Positions 45,723 to 54,896 of a stretch of DNA of 64,000 bases are shown here, piece by piece. The notes below the pieces were generated by a model, which was given only the letters and a program-made list of their open reading frames with translations, searched no databases and was not told where the DNA came from. The stretch covers positions 62,001 to 126,000 of the forward strand of contig NZ_JOFQ01000023.1 in the NCBI RefSeq assembly GCF_000718305.1. The letters are read 5' to 3'. A program made the position numbers and the translations under genes. The first letter of the stretch is position 1, and the number at the start of each line of letters is the position of its first letter. The stretch comes from Streptomyces niger. Its GTDB lineage: Bacteria > Actinomycetota > Actinomycetes > Streptomycetales > Streptomycetaceae.

Positions 45723-46373
45723 ATGAGTCACAACATCGCTTACTCCACCGCCGACCAGGCCGACGTCCTGGGCTTCCTGGGGAGCAAAGGCAAGCTCACG
45801 GCCGACCAGCACCGTCGTCTCGACGGGATGCGCATGGACGCCCAGGCCCATCAGGAGGACCTGGACCATCAGAGGGTCGACTGGGGCCTGTCCATCCCCG
45901 ATGCGCTGGAACATCTACTGGCCGGGCGGACCGACTCCGATGCCCACTGCGCGGGCAATGCTTACCACTCCGCGTTGCAGCACATCATCGACCACAACGC
46001 CTCCGATTCCGACCACTTGGGCACCTACTCCAAGCCCGCGACGTTCTTCGGCCTGGTGGATGAGGAGATGCAACGTCTCGGCGTGCCCACCGACTTGCTG
46101 CCGTACGGCTACCTCTACGGCGGGCTGCCCGACGCCTTCCCGTATCTCCCGTCCTCCGTCGACGGCTACCCGGCCATTGGACACCTGCCGCTCGCCAAGG
46201 CCAAGCCGGCCGCCGATGCCTACCGCGCCGTGCTGGACCGGCTGAACCCCGACTTCCGGTACGACGTGCAGGAACTCATCGAGAAACTGGAATTCGAGCA
46301 CACCGAGTGGGAGTACGCCACGAAGAACATCAGCTGGTACACGCAGGACACCCTCTTCTTCAAACTCACCTGA
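45723..46373 (+). CDS. DUF7691 family protein
   Basis: A 216-residue protein of the DUF7691 type in Streptomyces: HNIAYSTADQADVLGFLGSK, HQEDLDHQRVDWGLSIPDAL, GNAYHSALQHIIDHNASDSD, VDGYPAIGHLPLAKAKPAAD, and an ending SWYTQDTLFFKLT. Cytosolic, function unknown. ATG 45723 is chosen because the conserved part starts there; ATG 45714 is nine bases upstream. Its stop is inside an 18-bp tandem array. Confidence 0.85.
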   Translation: MSHNIAYSTADQADVLGFLGSKGKLTADQHRRLDGMRMDAQAHQEDLDHQRVDWGLSIPDALEHLLAGRTDSDAHCAGNAYHSALQHIIDHNASDSDHLGTYSKPATFFGLVDEEMQRLGVPTDLLPYGYLYGGLPDAFPYLPSSVDGYPAIGHLPLAKAKPAADAYRAVLDRLNPDFRYDVQELIEKLEFEHTEWEYATKNISWYTQDTLFFKLT

Positions 46374-46423
46374 AGCTGCCAGCTCACCTGGAGTTGCCAG
46401 CTCGCCTGGAGCTGCAAACTCAC
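46364..46423. repeat. 18-bp tandem array (x3.3) over a stop codon
   Basis: Units such as agctcacctggagttgcc start near 46364, 46382 and 46400. The array begins in the last codons of the DUF7691 gene and continues downstream. Confidence 0.9.
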
Positions 46424-46548
46424 CTGGCGGCCACCGCGGGCAACCGCTGAGACCGCGGCAGCGTCAGGCGTGAGCTCTTAGAACTCCTAACGAAGTATTC
46501 TTCGAGCTGGTTGGATCACTCCGGGACTGACGACCTGGGGGGTGTGCG

Positions 46549-47306
46549 GTGGCGCGGCCGAAGCCGTGGGAAGTCCAGGACGAGCTGTGGGCGGTGATCG
46601 AGCCGTTGCTGCCCAAGGTGAAGCGTGCGTCGGACGCGGCATCCGGGACGCAAACGGCATCCTGACCGGTTGGTCTTCCAGGACGTCCTGTTTGTGCTGT
46701 GCACGGGGATCGCCTGGGAACATCTGCCGCAGGAACTCGGCTTCGGCGAACACCCTCAATTTCTCCCATGCAGCCGTCGACTTCTCCCATGCAGCCGTCG
46801 ACGGCTCCCGTATCCGGGCGTTGAAGGGAGGTGCCAAGACTGGACGGAGCCCGGCGGACCGCGGGAGGACGGTCAGCAAACACCACCTGATCACCGACAC
46901 CACCGCCATCCCGCTCGCCGCCACCCTGACTAGGGGCAACCGCAACGATGTCACCCAGTTGATCCCGCTCCTCCAAGCCGTGCCGCCCGTTCGCGGCAAG
47001 CGTGGCCGGCCCCGACGCCGCCCCGACGTGGTGCTGGCCGACCGCGGCTACGACCACGACAAATACCGCCGACTGGTCTGGGTCCTCGGGGTGAAGCCGC
47101 TGATCGCCCGCCGTGGCACCGAGCACGGCTCCGGACTGGGCATCCAACGCTGGGCCGTCCAGCGCGCGTTCGCCCATTTGCATTGGTTCCGACGCTTGCG
47201 AATCCGCTGGGAGATACGCGACGACATCCACGAAGCTTTCCTCGCTCTCGGATGCGCGCTCATCTGCTGGCGACGCCTGATGCGATCGCGTGGGAGTGCT
47301 GAGTGA
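46549..47306 (+). pseudogene. IS5-family transposase, frameshifted and deleted
   Basis: GTG 46549 starts ARPKPWEVQDELWAVIEPLL, which breaks near 46625. The second frame gives GRKRHPDRLVFQDVLFVLCT then GIAWEHLPQELGFG. After a gap a third frame gives DGSRIRALKGGAKTGRSPAD, then IPLAATLTRGNRNDVTQLIP, the DDE Asp in DVVLADRGYD, and FAHLHWFRRLRIRWEIRDD with the Glu. A 21-bp duplication repeats Phe-Ser-His-Ala-Ala-Val-Asp. Confidence 0.88.
46761..46802. repeat. 21-bp exact tandem duplication (x2)
   Basis: Copies at 46761-46781 and 46782-46802 start ttctcccatgcagccgtcga. In frame within the transposase remnant. Confidence 0.95.
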
Positions 47307-47401
47307 GACGACGTGCCGGACTTCCGGACGTCGCCGTTGCGGAGATGCGTAAAGCGGTAATGGCGGCGAAATTCTCTGACGGGTCGTGCCGGTCGGGCGG
47401 A

Positions 47402-48253
47402 TCAGTGGGTGAAGGCGACAGATGCAGCGAGATCCTTCTGAGTCTCGAGCGCGGTGAGACGTTCGGTGAGTGCCGCATGGATTGCGCTGTAGGTGTCGGA
47501 GCCGAGAGCCAGGCGCAATGGCGGGCGCAGGTGGCGAGTGGTGTCGTAGATGGCGGCGGCGAGCTTGGCCGGGTCGCCGGTGAAGACGCTCTCGTCTGCG
47601 GTTTCCAGGTAGTGCCGGGTCTGGCCGACGGCATTGTCGCGGTAGACGGTCGATTCGGTGGTGTATTGCAGGGCCGAAGCGAAGCCGGTGCGGGTGGCGC
47701 CGGGCTCGACCAGAGTGAGGTGAATGTTGAAGTCGGAGACCTCGCGGCTGACGCTCTCGGTGAAGCCCTCCAGCCCCCACTTGCCCGCGTGATAGGAGCT
47801 GTGAGTGGGGATACCGACCTGGCCGCCCACGCTGGAGATCTGGATGATCCGGCCACCGCCCTGCTCACGCATCGGCTGCAGGAAGGCGCGAGTGATCACC
47901 ATCGGCGCGAGCAGGAGGACCTCGATCTGGTCGCGAATCTGCTCGACGGTCATTTCCTCGGCGGCGCCCACCACCGCGTATCCGGCATTGTTGACCACAA
48001 TGTCCACCGGCACGGACCGGAGAGTCCTGCCGACCACCTTGTCCACATCGGCCGGCCGTGTGAGGTCGAGGGTCTCGACCGTCAGCCGGTCGCCGTACGT
48101 CTCGCGCAGGTCTTCCAGAGCTGCCGGGCGGCGGACCGTCGCCGTAACGCGGTCGCCGTTCCGGAGGGCGTGCTCGGTGAGATGGCGGCCCAGCCCACCA
48201 GAAGCTCCGGTGACGAACCAGTGACGCGAGGCCTTGTCGGAGGGACCGGACAT
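47402..48253 (-). CDS. SDR family oxidoreductase
   Basis: A 283-residue SDR: WFVTGASGGLGRHLTEHAL binds the cofactor, TVRRP ends beta-2, VVNNAGYAVVG follows, and the catalytic set is IIQISSVGGQVGIPTHSSYH then AGK (Y-H-A-G-K). The C-terminal portion is that of the retinol-dehydrogenase-like group common in actinomycetes. GGAGACC precedes ATG 48253. It is divergent from a TetR-family gene with paired operators between, so likely repressed by it. Confidence 0.93.
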   Translation of the reverse strand: MSGPSDKASRHWFVTGASGGLGRHLTEHALRNGDRVTATVRRPAALEDLRETYGDRLTVETLDLTRPADVDKVVGRTLRSVPVDIVVNNAGYAVVGAAEEMTVEQIRDQIEVLLLAPMVITRAFLQPMREQGGGRIIQISSVGGQVGIPTHSSYHAGKWGLEGFTESVSREVSDFNIHLTLVEPGATRTGFASALQYTTESTVYRDNAVGQTRHYLETADESVFTGDPAKLAAAIYDTTRHLRPPLRLALGSDTYSAIHAALTERLTALETQKDLAASVAFTH

Positions 48254-48278
48254 GGGGGTCTCCTGAAGTAGAGTAATA

Positions 48279-48320
48279 CCGGAACTTATTCCGTTTAAAG
48301 TTAAGCGGAACAGGTTCCGG
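48279..48320. promoter_or_regulatory. Paired inverted TetR-type operators
   Basis: CCGGAACTTATTCCG (48279-48293) and CGGAACAGGTTCCGG (48306-48320) are inverted copies. Each is itself a near-palindrome around CGGAA/TTCCG. They lie between the divergent SDR and TetR starts. Confidence 0.8.
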
Positions 48321-48354
48321 AAAGCAACTGGAGACCGACACCGAAGGAACCCGC

Positions 48355-48930
48355 ATGCCCGCCACGCCCCGCCGCACCAGGAGTGACGCGCTGCAGAACC
48401 GGGAGCGCTTGCTCGAGGTCGCCGCACAGGCCTTCGCCGAGCAGGGACTGGACACCGCGCCTGCCGCCATCGCCAAGCAGGCGGGCGTCGGCGTCGGCAC
48501 GCTCTACCGGCACTTCCCGACTCGGGAAGTCCTCATCGACGCCGCCTACCGGCGCCAACTCACCCAGGTGTGCGAGAAGGTGAACGACCTTCTCGCCCAG
48601 CATCCGGCCGCCGAGGCCACCCGGATGTGGATGGAACACTTCATCCACTACGCCACGGCAAAGAGCGGAATGTCCGAAGCCCTCAACGCGGTCATCGCCT
48701 CCGGTATCGATCCATACTCCGACAGCCGCGTACTCCTTACCGACGCTGTCGCCACCCTCCTCGCGGCCGGCGCCCGAGACGGAAGCCTGCGAACGGACGT
48801 CACTCCGGACAATGTCCTACTCCTCATGGGCGGCATCGCCTATTCCGTGCAGCACGGCACCGAAGAGCAAGCCCGTCCGCTCGTCGACCTCTTCATGGAC
48901 GCGCTGACCAAGGACTCGTCCGCGAGCTGA
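48355..48930 (+). CDS. TetR-family transcriptional regulator
   Basis: A 191-residue TetR regulator: NRERLLEVAAQAFAEQGLDT, then AAIAKQAGVGVGTLYRHFPT with the standard GTLYRHF recognition helix. The C-terminal domain (MSEALNAVIASGIDPYSDSR) matches the SbtR-like group. GAAGGA precedes the ATG. It probably represses itself and the divergent SDR via the operators at 48279-48320. Confidence 0.92.
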   Translation: MPATPRRTRSDALQNRERLLEVAAQAFAEQGLDTAPAAIAKQAGVGVGTLYRHFPTREVLIDAAYRRQLTQVCEKVNDLLAQHPAAEATRMWMEHFIHYATAKSGMSEALNAVIASGIDPYSDSRVLLTDAVATLLAAGARDGSLRTDVTPDNVLLLMGGIAYSVQHGTEEQARPLVDLFMDALTKDSSAS

Positions 48931-49345
48931 ACCCGAGCTCCCGGACCGGCACGCCAACGGGAGCGCAGCCACGGTCAGTTCATCGAGTGGCTCTGTCGGC
49001 ACTCACAACGAAGTTCTGGACACATGCCGCCACCGATTTCCGAGCGCATTCCGTTAGGACCTCTTAGAGGGTGATTTGAGAGGGGTTTGGCGGAGATCGG
49101 AGACGAAACCCCGACGAGTGCCACGTTGGGTGTGTCCACCGGAAATGAGCCCGCTTGCCTCCGCGGAAGGCCGGCTGCCGGCGGCCGATATTCGCGGCCG
49201 CGGGGCGTGAGAAGTACGTGCAGGGCCTTGTTCAACGGCGAAGCCGATCGCCAGTACCGCGAAGAACAGGCCGACGGTGACCGCGGTGCCCCCACTCGTG
49301 AGGGGGAAAGAGGTACACGCGATTGTGTGCGGCCTTGGTGGCGGT
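48931..49345. other. Intergenic with an IS end and membrane-gene debris
   Basis: At 49041-49070 the minus strand shows an end related to that at 46471. Around 49190-49300 minus-strand frames carry a hydrophobic fragment (GGTAVTVGLFFAVLAIGFAV, then LNKALHVLL in another frame), probably the tail of a lost membrane protein. Confidence 0.45.
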
Positions 49346-50239
49346 TCAGGCGGTCGAGGTGATCGCTTGGGTGACGGCGGTGATCGCCGGGGTGGGGTGG
49401 CCGGAGAGGCGTGCCACGAGCACCCGGCGGATCTCGGGGGGTGCGCCCTCGACGCGCAGCAGGCTCACCCCGGGCGGCAGCACCGGTGAGAGCCGGGACG
49501 GCACCGTGGTCACGCCGAAGCCGCCGGCGACCAGTTGGAGCTTCGTCAGCCAGTCGCGCGCGGAGTGGACGACGCGCGGCCGTCCGGGCAGGCCGGGCCA
49601 GACGCCGAGCAGCGGCTCGGAGTTCGACGACGGGGTGGCGATCCATGCGGCGTCGACCAGTTCGTCGACGTGCGCCGTGGTGCGTCCGGCGAACTCTCCG
49701 GTCGATGGCACCGCCACGGCCAGTTCGGTGTCCGCGACGGCCTCGAGGTGCAGGCGCGGCAACTCGCTGTCGAAGGGACGGTGAGGTGGTCGGGATGTCA
49801 GCACGGCGAGGTCGAGCGAGCCCGCGCGCAGCGCCCGGATCAGGGTGGGCGTGGTGCCCTCGCGGGTGGTGACCGTGATCTGCGGGTCGGCCTCCGCGAG
49901 GTGTGCGAGTGCGGCGGGCAGGATCGCCGAGCCCGCGCTCAGGACTACCCCGAGCCGTACCAGTTCGGTCCGCGGGACGGTGCCGGTGAGCTCACGCTCG
50001 GCCGCTGCGAGCGAGGCGAGGACCGTGTGGGCGTGCCGCAGCAGGGTCAAGCCGGCGGGAGTGAGCCGCACCCCGTCCGGGCGGCGTTCGAACAGGGTGG
50101 CGCCGGTGCTGTGTTCGAGAGCGGCGGCCTGGCGTGAGACGGCCGACTGCGTGTAGCCGAGGCGGGCAGCTGCCGCGGTGAAGCTGCCGGACTCGGCGAT
50201 CTGCCGCAGGACCCGCAGCCCTGCGCTGGAGATGTCCAT
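49346..50239 (-). CDS. LysR-family transcriptional regulator
   Basis: A 297-residue LysR regulator. The N-terminal HTH is LRVLRQIAESGSFTAAAARL then GYTQSAVSRQAAALEHSTGA. The effector domain starts near residue 90 (LVRLGVVLSAGSAILPAALA). ATG 50239 sits within an inverted repeat, suggesting autoregulation. It is divergent from an MDR-type oxidoreductase gene, its likely target. Confidence 0.93.
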   Translation of the reverse strand: MDISSAGLRVLRQIAESGSFTAAAARLGYTQSAVSRQAAALEHSTGATLFERRPDGVRLTPAGLTLLRHAHTVLASLAAAERELTGTVPRTELVRLGVVLSAGSAILPAALAHLAEADPQITVTTREGTTPTLIRALRAGSLDLAVLTSRPPHRPFDSELPRLHLEAVADTELAVAVPSTGEFAGRTTAHVDELVDAAWIATPSSNSEPLLGVWPGLPGRPRVVHSARDWLTKLQLVAGGFGVTTVPSRLSPVLPPGVSLLRVEGAPPEIRRVLVARLSGHPTPAITAVTQAITSTA

Positions 50240-50252
50240 GCGTCATACGCAT
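50238..50252. promoter_or_regulatory. LysR-type inverted repeat
   Basis: ATGCGT-cat-ACGCAT overlaps the lysR start codon and lies 89 bases upstream of the divergent oxidoreductase GTG. It fits a LysR recognition site by position and symmetry. Confidence 0.55.
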
Positions 50253-50340
50253 ACCACAGATGCCAGATCATCGCTTCCCGCATGCCCCTCCCGCTCCTAG
50301 TGTCGATCCCACGAGCACGGACGAACACGGAGGTCATCAC

Positions 50341-51429
50341 GTGCGAGCAGCAGTTCTGACGCAGTTCGGCGCCCCACTCACGGTGCGGGAGGTGCCCGAC
50401 CCCGAGGCCGGGGGCGGTGAGGTGGTGGTCGAGGTCCTCGCCGCCAGCGTGGCGCCCTACGCGGCCGAAGTCTTCAGCGGCAAGCGGAAGTACCCCCTTG
50501 TCCCTCCTGTCGTGCCCGGTGTCGGTGGAGTGGGACGGATCCTCCACGTCGGCCCGGATGCCACCCGGCTGCGCGTCGGCGACCTGGTGTGGTGCGACTC
50601 GACGGTGCGCTCGCGGGACGACGCCCTGACGCCCGACATCACGCTCCAGGGTTGGAGTTCGCGCGGCGAGGGCGGCGCGCGGCTCGCCGAGTACCTGCAC
50701 GATGGCGCGTTCGCCGAGCTCATGCGGGTCCCGACGGAGAACGTCTTTCCGCTGCCCGCCGCGGCCGGGGAGGATCCGGCCCGCTGGGCCGCGCTCACCG
50801 TGCACACCATCTCCTACGGCGGGCTGCTGGCAGGCGGGCTCGCGGCCGGCGAGACCCTGCTCGTCAGCGGGGCCACCGGCAACCTCGGCAGCAGCGCGGT
50901 CGCGGTCGCGCTCGCGATGGGCGCGGGCCGCGTGGTCGCCCCCGGCCGCAACAAGGCCGCGCTCGACCTCCTCGCCGACCGGTTCGGACCGCGTCTGCGC
51001 CCGGTCCCGCTGACCGGGGACGAGGCCACCGACCGCGCGGCGATGTCCGCGGCGGCCGACGGCCCGATCGACATGGTGATCGATCTGCTCCCGCCGAGCG
51101 CACCCAGCTCGGCCTCGCGTGCGGCGGCCATGACCGTGCGCGAGTACGGCCGGGTCGTCCTCATGGGCGGCGTCGGCATGCTCGGGGGCGACGACCTCGC
51201 ACTCCCGTACCCATGGATCATGCGCAACTCGATCACCGTGCGCGGGCAGTGGATGTACCCGCGCACAGCCAATGTCGGCATCATCCGGCTTCTCACCTCG
51301 GGCGCTTTGGATCTCGCCCCCGAACGAGTCCGGCCGTTCGGCCTCGATGCCGTCAACGACGCCATCACGTACGCCGCCGCGCACGGTGGCCCGTTCGACC
51401 GCACCAGCCTCACCCCATCAGCTGACTGA
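50341..51429 (+). CDS. MDR-type alcohol dehydrogenase / quinone oxidoreductase
   Basis: A 362-residue medium-chain dehydrogenase. The GroES-like N-terminal half starts RAAVLTQFGAPLTVREVPDP and has VPGVGGVGRILHVG. The Rossmann half has TLLVSGATGNLGSSAVAVAL (GxxGxxG variant). Catalytic and structural zinc cysteines are not evident, so a zinc-free quinone-oxidoreductase-like activity with NADPH is likely. GTG 50341 has GGAGG upstream; the longer frame start is not supported. Probably controlled by the divergent LysR. Confidence 0.88.
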   Translation: MRAAVLTQFGAPLTVREVPDPEAGGGEVVVEVLAASVAPYAAEVFSGKRKYPLVPPVVPGVGGVGRILHVGPDATRLRVGDLVWCDSTVRSRDDALTPDITLQGWSSRGEGGARLAEYLHDGAFAELMRVPTENVFPLPAAAGEDPARWAALTVHTISYGGLLAGGLAAGETLLVSGATGNLGSSAVAVALAMGAGRVVAPGRNKAALDLLADRFGPRLRPVPLTGDEATDRAAMSAAADGPIDMVIDLLPPSAPSSASRAAAMTVREYGRVVLMGGVGMLGGDDLALPYPWIMRNSITVRGQWMYPRTANVGIIRLLTSGALDLAPERVRPFGLDAVNDAITYAAAHGGPFDRTSLTPSAD

Positions 51430-51465
51430 CAAAGCCCGCTGATCCCCACCACAGGGCTCGGCCGG

Positions 51466-52319
51466 TTACTGCTTCCTGGCGAAGCTGCCAGTTTCGACCT
51501 CGGTGAGGATGCCGAGTTTGACCAGGCGTTTCAACATGACGTGGGACATCGACCAATAGACGCGAGAGGCGGACGACGATGGGCGGTGCTCATAGTCACG
51601 GACCAGACGCCGGTGCAGTATCAAGGTCCCGTAGGTCTGCTCGACCCTCCACCGCTTCGGCTGCGGCACGAACCCCTTGTCCTGAGGGTTGCGTTCGACG
51701 GTCTCGACGTCGATGCCCAGGTTGGCGCCGTGCAGGACCACCTGGTTCTTGAAGCCCTGTCAACCAGCGCCTTGCGAACGGTGTCGCCGGCGTGCTCGGC
51801 GATCTGGTCAAGCGGGATGATGCCCACGGTGTTGCCGTGCGTGTTCGCGGCGAGGACGACGACCGCGATGACCAGGCCGAGGACGTCCACGGCCAGTCCG
51901 CGCTTGCGGCCCGGCACCCGCTTGACGGGATCCCGGCCGGTCGTGGCGGCGGGGACCCCGGCGGCCGCATGGACACTCTGCGTGTCCAGCACCACCAGCG
52001 TCGGGTCCTCTGATCGGCGGGCCCGCTCGCGGACCTGGCGGCGCAGGAGTTCATGGATGACCTGGTCGGTTCCGTCGTCCCGCCAGGTGGCGAAGTAGTA
52101 GTACGTCGCACTCTTCTGGGGGAGATCGTGCGGCAGATAGGCCCACTGGCAGCCGGTCCGCCCCTGATAGAGGATCACGTTAACGATCTCCCGCAACTCG
52201 TAGGCGCCCTGATGGCCACTGACCGACCGGTGCCGGTCCTTCCACGCGGTGATCACCGGCTCAATCCACGACCACTGCTCGTCCGATAAGTCACTTGGAT
52301 ACGGCTTGCGTTCACTCAC
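51466..52319 (-). pseudogene. IS5-family transposase, one-base frameshift
   Basis: GTG 52319 starts SERKPYPSDLSDEQWSWIEP, then VNVILYQGRTGCQWAYLPHD, VVLDTQSVHAAAGVPAATTG (DDE Asp) and VPGRKRGLAVDVLGLVIAVV. Near 51755 one C is missing, so the frame moves to VVLHGANLGIDVETVERNPQ, then FVPQPKRWRVEQTYGTLILH and SSASRVYWSMSHVMLKRLVK. Upstream, the minus strand has the typical left end gcggttcgtgactctttaag near 52389-52408. The right end was not found, so the element may be truncated. Confidence 0.88.
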
Positions 52320-52438
52320 CCCGCCACCACAACAGACCGCAGGCGGCGGACCAGTGGATTCCATCCACACCCACACCATCCGGCGACCACAGAACCACTT
52401 AAAGAGTCACGAACCGCCCTCTTAGACACCAAGGGTGA

Positions 52439-52537
52439 CGCATCAGGCGTGAGGCGTCAGGCCGGCTTCAGGCGTTCGGTTGACGGTAGGCGTCAGGCAG
52501 GCGTCAGGCGTTAGGCGTTAGGCGTCAGGCGTCAGGG
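52439..52537. repeat. GGCGTCAGGC array downstream of CoiA-like gene
   Basis: About a dozen copies of ggcgtcagg/ggcgttagg/ggcgtgagg with variable spacing. The stop codon of the CoiA-like gene (52532-52534) lies within it. Confidence 0.88.
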
Positions 52538-53785
52538 GACAACGGGAGTCGGCAGTACGCGCTCGTGGTACATGACGCCCGTATCCGGATCGAAGACATA
52601 GACCTGGAAGGGCTCCCATGCCCGCTCGGCAAGGTCAGCCAGGTCTTCGTCACGGGGCACGAGCAGGGAGATCTCCTCCGCCCAGGCTCTCAGCCGGTAC
52701 GGATCAGGGCAGGCCACACCGACCAGCGTCCAGTGTTCACCTTCGGGGCCGGTGCGCTCATACACCGGCCTGCCGCCCCCGAAGCGGTCATCCGGAGCGC
52801 CGAACACCAGGCCCCGGCTGAAGAACAACTCGGCCAGGGCCCGGAAGTATCGCCACTGCTGGCGATCCAAGCCCGTACGGTTCCAGAACTCGGCGTACGC
52901 ACGGGACTTGGCCTCCTTCTTCCTGGCCTTCTCCCGTTTCTTCAGCTCCCGTTGCCGCCCCTCCTCTTGTCGTCGGAGCCTGTCCTCCGCCTCCTTCCGA
53001 GCACGCTCGGCGTCCGCTGCCACATACGAAGGGGCCGTCCACCACATGCGCCAGGAGTCGTCCCAGTACCTGGTCCAGCCTTCCGCCCACTCGTAGCAAC
53101 CGTCCTGGTCGACCACTCGCCGACTGCCACGAACGGGGGTGTACGGCGTTATCCGGCCCGTCAGCATCCATGACACCGCATCGGTCAGCGTTGCGCCGAC
53201 CGGTACCCAGTGCATGCTGTTCTCAGCTAAACGGGCCAGTCCGGCACTCACCGACCACGGTTCTTTCGGATCCTCCGGTGGCTGGACCAGGAGCGTCGGT
53301 ACGGTGCCCACCCATGGGCGAGGCTTGATGCCGAACCAACACACCGACACCTCGTCCCGCTCGTACAGATCGGTCCGCGCTGCGATCTCCTCCGCCGTGA
53401 TGGAGGACAACTGCGCTTCCAGGGCCATCAGCCGATCACCATCAGGGCCGAACACCATCACGTCCGCCCGCCACTCCCCCGTGGGCGCAGCGACTTCCAG
53501 CTCCGCCCGGTAGCCCGCGGCGCGCGCACGTGTCACCAGCTCAAGCTTGAGCAAGTGGTGCTCCAGGGACTCGTTCGCCAATGAGCACGTCGGAGGTCGC
53601 GTGCGGTGGTACAGATGTCGCGTACCCAACTTGGAGACCCGAGCGAAGACCTGTCCGCCGCACTCCGGGCACACCAGCTCCAGGCCGCGCACCCGGTGGA
53701 TCTCCTCCCACGACCGGCCGCAGCCCAGATCGTCCAAGGTGATATCCACTCTGCCCCACTCGGCATGATCGGCAGTGAACTGCAC
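52532..53785 (-). CDS. CoiA-like nuclease-family protein
   Basis: A 417-residue protein. The N-terminal part has a zinc-ribbon-like LVCPECGGQVFARVSKLGTR then HLYHRTR, as in competence protein CoiA. The central part is a PD-(D/E)xK-type fold: LLKLELVTRARAAGYRAELE, then WRADVMVFGPDGDRLMALEA followed by QLSSITAEE, giving D...ExQ. RTDLYERDEVSVCWFG completes it. A charged coiled coil (about 265-310: RARKEAEDRLRRQEEGRQRE) and a C-terminal globular part follow. CoiA proteins act in DNA uptake or repair; related domains occur in defence. GTG 53785 follows GGGGAGGGG. Confidence 0.82.
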   Translation of the reverse strand: MQFTADHAEWGRVDITLDDLGCGRSWEEIHRVRGLELVCPECGGQVFARVSKLGTRHLYHRTRPPTCSLANESLEHHLLKLELVTRARAAGYRAELEVAAPTGEWRADVMVFGPDGDRLMALEAQLSSITAEEIAARTDLYERDEVSVCWFGIKPRPWVGTVPTLLVQPPEDPKEPWSVSAGLARLAENSMHWVPVGATLTDAVSWMLTGRITPYTPVRGSRRVVDQDGCYEWAEGWTRYWDDSWRMWWTAPSYVAADAERARKEAEDRLRRQEEGRQRELKKREKARKKEAKSRAYAEFWNRTGLDRQQWRYFRALAELFFSRGLVFGAPDDRFGGGRPVYERTGPEGEHWTLVGVACPDPYRLRAWAEEISLLVPRDEDLADLAERAWEPFQVYVFDPDTGVMYHERVLPTPVVP

Positions 53786-54136
53786 CCGGCCCCTCCCCGC
53801 TGATGAATTCCCAGGTCATGATGCCTGACGCCTACCGCCTAACACCTAACGCCCGACGCTCGACGCTCGATGCCTGTGCTCGACGCCTGTGCCCGACACA
53901 CTGGCCTCGGATGCACATCAAGATCATCTATGACAGGCTGGCGCACCGTTCGCCAACCCACACGGGCGGACAGACCGCAAGACTGCGGCGAAGAGCGAAG
54001 GGCAAAGGGCATAGGGCGAAGGGCGTAGGGCGAGGACTAGCTCGCGGTGCCGCTTGCGGTGGACCGCACCACACCGTGATCATGAAAGCGACTCTCAACC
54101 TGACCGTGTCGGCGGTGAGATGAAGGGAATCACGCC
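53786..54136. other. Intergenic with inverted GCCTGACGCC array and a second repeat
   Basis: From 53821 to 53905 gcctgacgcc/gcctaccgcc/cgacgctcg units recur, the inverse of the array at 52439-52537. From 53987 to 54036 gaagggcaaagggcatagggc-type 10-base units recur. No gene. Confidence 0.6.
53821..53905. repeat. Inverse GCCTGACGCC array upstream of CoiA-like gene
   Basis: Degenerate copies of cctgacgcc, ccgcctaac and cgacgctcg. Read on the minus strand they give GGCGTCAGGC-type units as in the array behind the gene. Confidence 0.8.
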
Positions 54137-54745
54137 ATGGCAATCGAGGCGAGCTCCGGCACCGCGGACCAGACTCACGCGCACATCCCCGACACCGGAA
54201 CCAACGGAAAAATAATCCTTCTCAACGGCACATCCAGCTCCGGCAAGAGCAGTATCGCGCAAGAACTTCTTGGCCTTTTGAACGGCTCCTGGTTCCACAT
54301 GCCAGTGGATGCCTTCCACGCGATGCGCTCCAAGTGCGAGATCGTAGACGAAGATCTCCAGGCCGAGATCGACCGTACTGCCAAGGGGTTTCACCGTGCC
54401 GTCGCCGGTATGGCCGCTGCTGGGAACAATCTGGTCGTGGACTACCCGCTCAGTCGTCGCTGGCGGTTGCTTGACCTACTTGACCTGCTGGTTCCTGCGG
54501 ACACGACCCTCGTCGGAGTGCGTTGCCCACTACCTGAACTGGAACGCCGCGAGATCGAGCGAGGAGACCGCGAACGCGGCCTGGCTGCCGCGCAGTACGA
54601 CCAGGTGCACTCCCACGGGGTGCACGATATCGAGGTGGACACGAGTCTCAGCAGCCCGCGCGAGTGCGCTCTCCGCATCCGCGAGGCGCTTCCGGACCTA
54701 CGGCGCCCCACCGCCTTCGAGACACTCCGTCGAGCCCTGCGGTGA
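54137..54745 (+). CDS. Chloramphenicol phosphotransferase-like kinase
   Basis: A 202-residue P-loop kinase. IILLNGTSSSGKSSIAQELL is the Walker A of CPT (LNGxSSxGKSx). FHMPVDAFHAM carries the catalytic Asp position, NNLVVDYPLSRRWRL follows, and LVGVRCPLPELERREIERGD then RERGLAAAQYDQVHSHGVHD match the CPT lid and Arg region. CPT of Streptomyces venezuelae phosphorylates chloramphenicol; many homologues act on unknown substrates. AAGGGA precedes the ATG. It could give resistance, but the substrate is inferred. Confidence 0.88.
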   Translation: MAIEASSGTADQTHAHIPDTGTNGKIILLNGTSSSGKSSIAQELLGLLNGSWFHMPVDAFHAMRSKCEIVDEDLQAEIDRTAKGFHRAVAGMAAAGNNLVVDYPLSRRWRLLDLLDLLVPADTTLVGVRCPLPELERREIERGDRERGLAAAQYDQVHSHGVHDIEVDTSLSSPRECALRIREALPDLRRPTAFETLRRALR

Positions 54746-54840
54746 GAGGCTCAGTACGCAAGAGTACGTGATGGAGTGCGTAATGGAGTACGTAACGTAG
54801 TACGCAACGGCGCCATCACCGAAACCGATACTTCGAGCGC

Positions 54841-54879
54841 CTGAGGGGCCGGCGACCGACCTGGTCACCGGCCCCTCAG
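54841..54879. terminator. Bidirectional terminator
   Basis: CTGAGGGGCCGG (54841-54852) pairs with CCGGCCCCTCAG (54868-54879), and the stem extends inward with one mismatch. It lies between the converging kinase and SH3-like genes. Just before it (54752-54810) gagtacgtaatgga-type repeats occur. Confidence 0.85.
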
Positions 54880-54896
54880 GGTGGTCCACGCCGCTG

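Larger units (their letters stand above)
46471..47330 (+). mobile_element. Degenerate IS5-family element
   Basis: The left end reads tcttagaactcctaacgaag (46478-46497), similar to ends of Streptomyces IS5-type elements. The enclosed transposase is broken. The right end is not obvious; a related end in inverted orientation occurs at 49041-49070. Confidence 0.55.
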
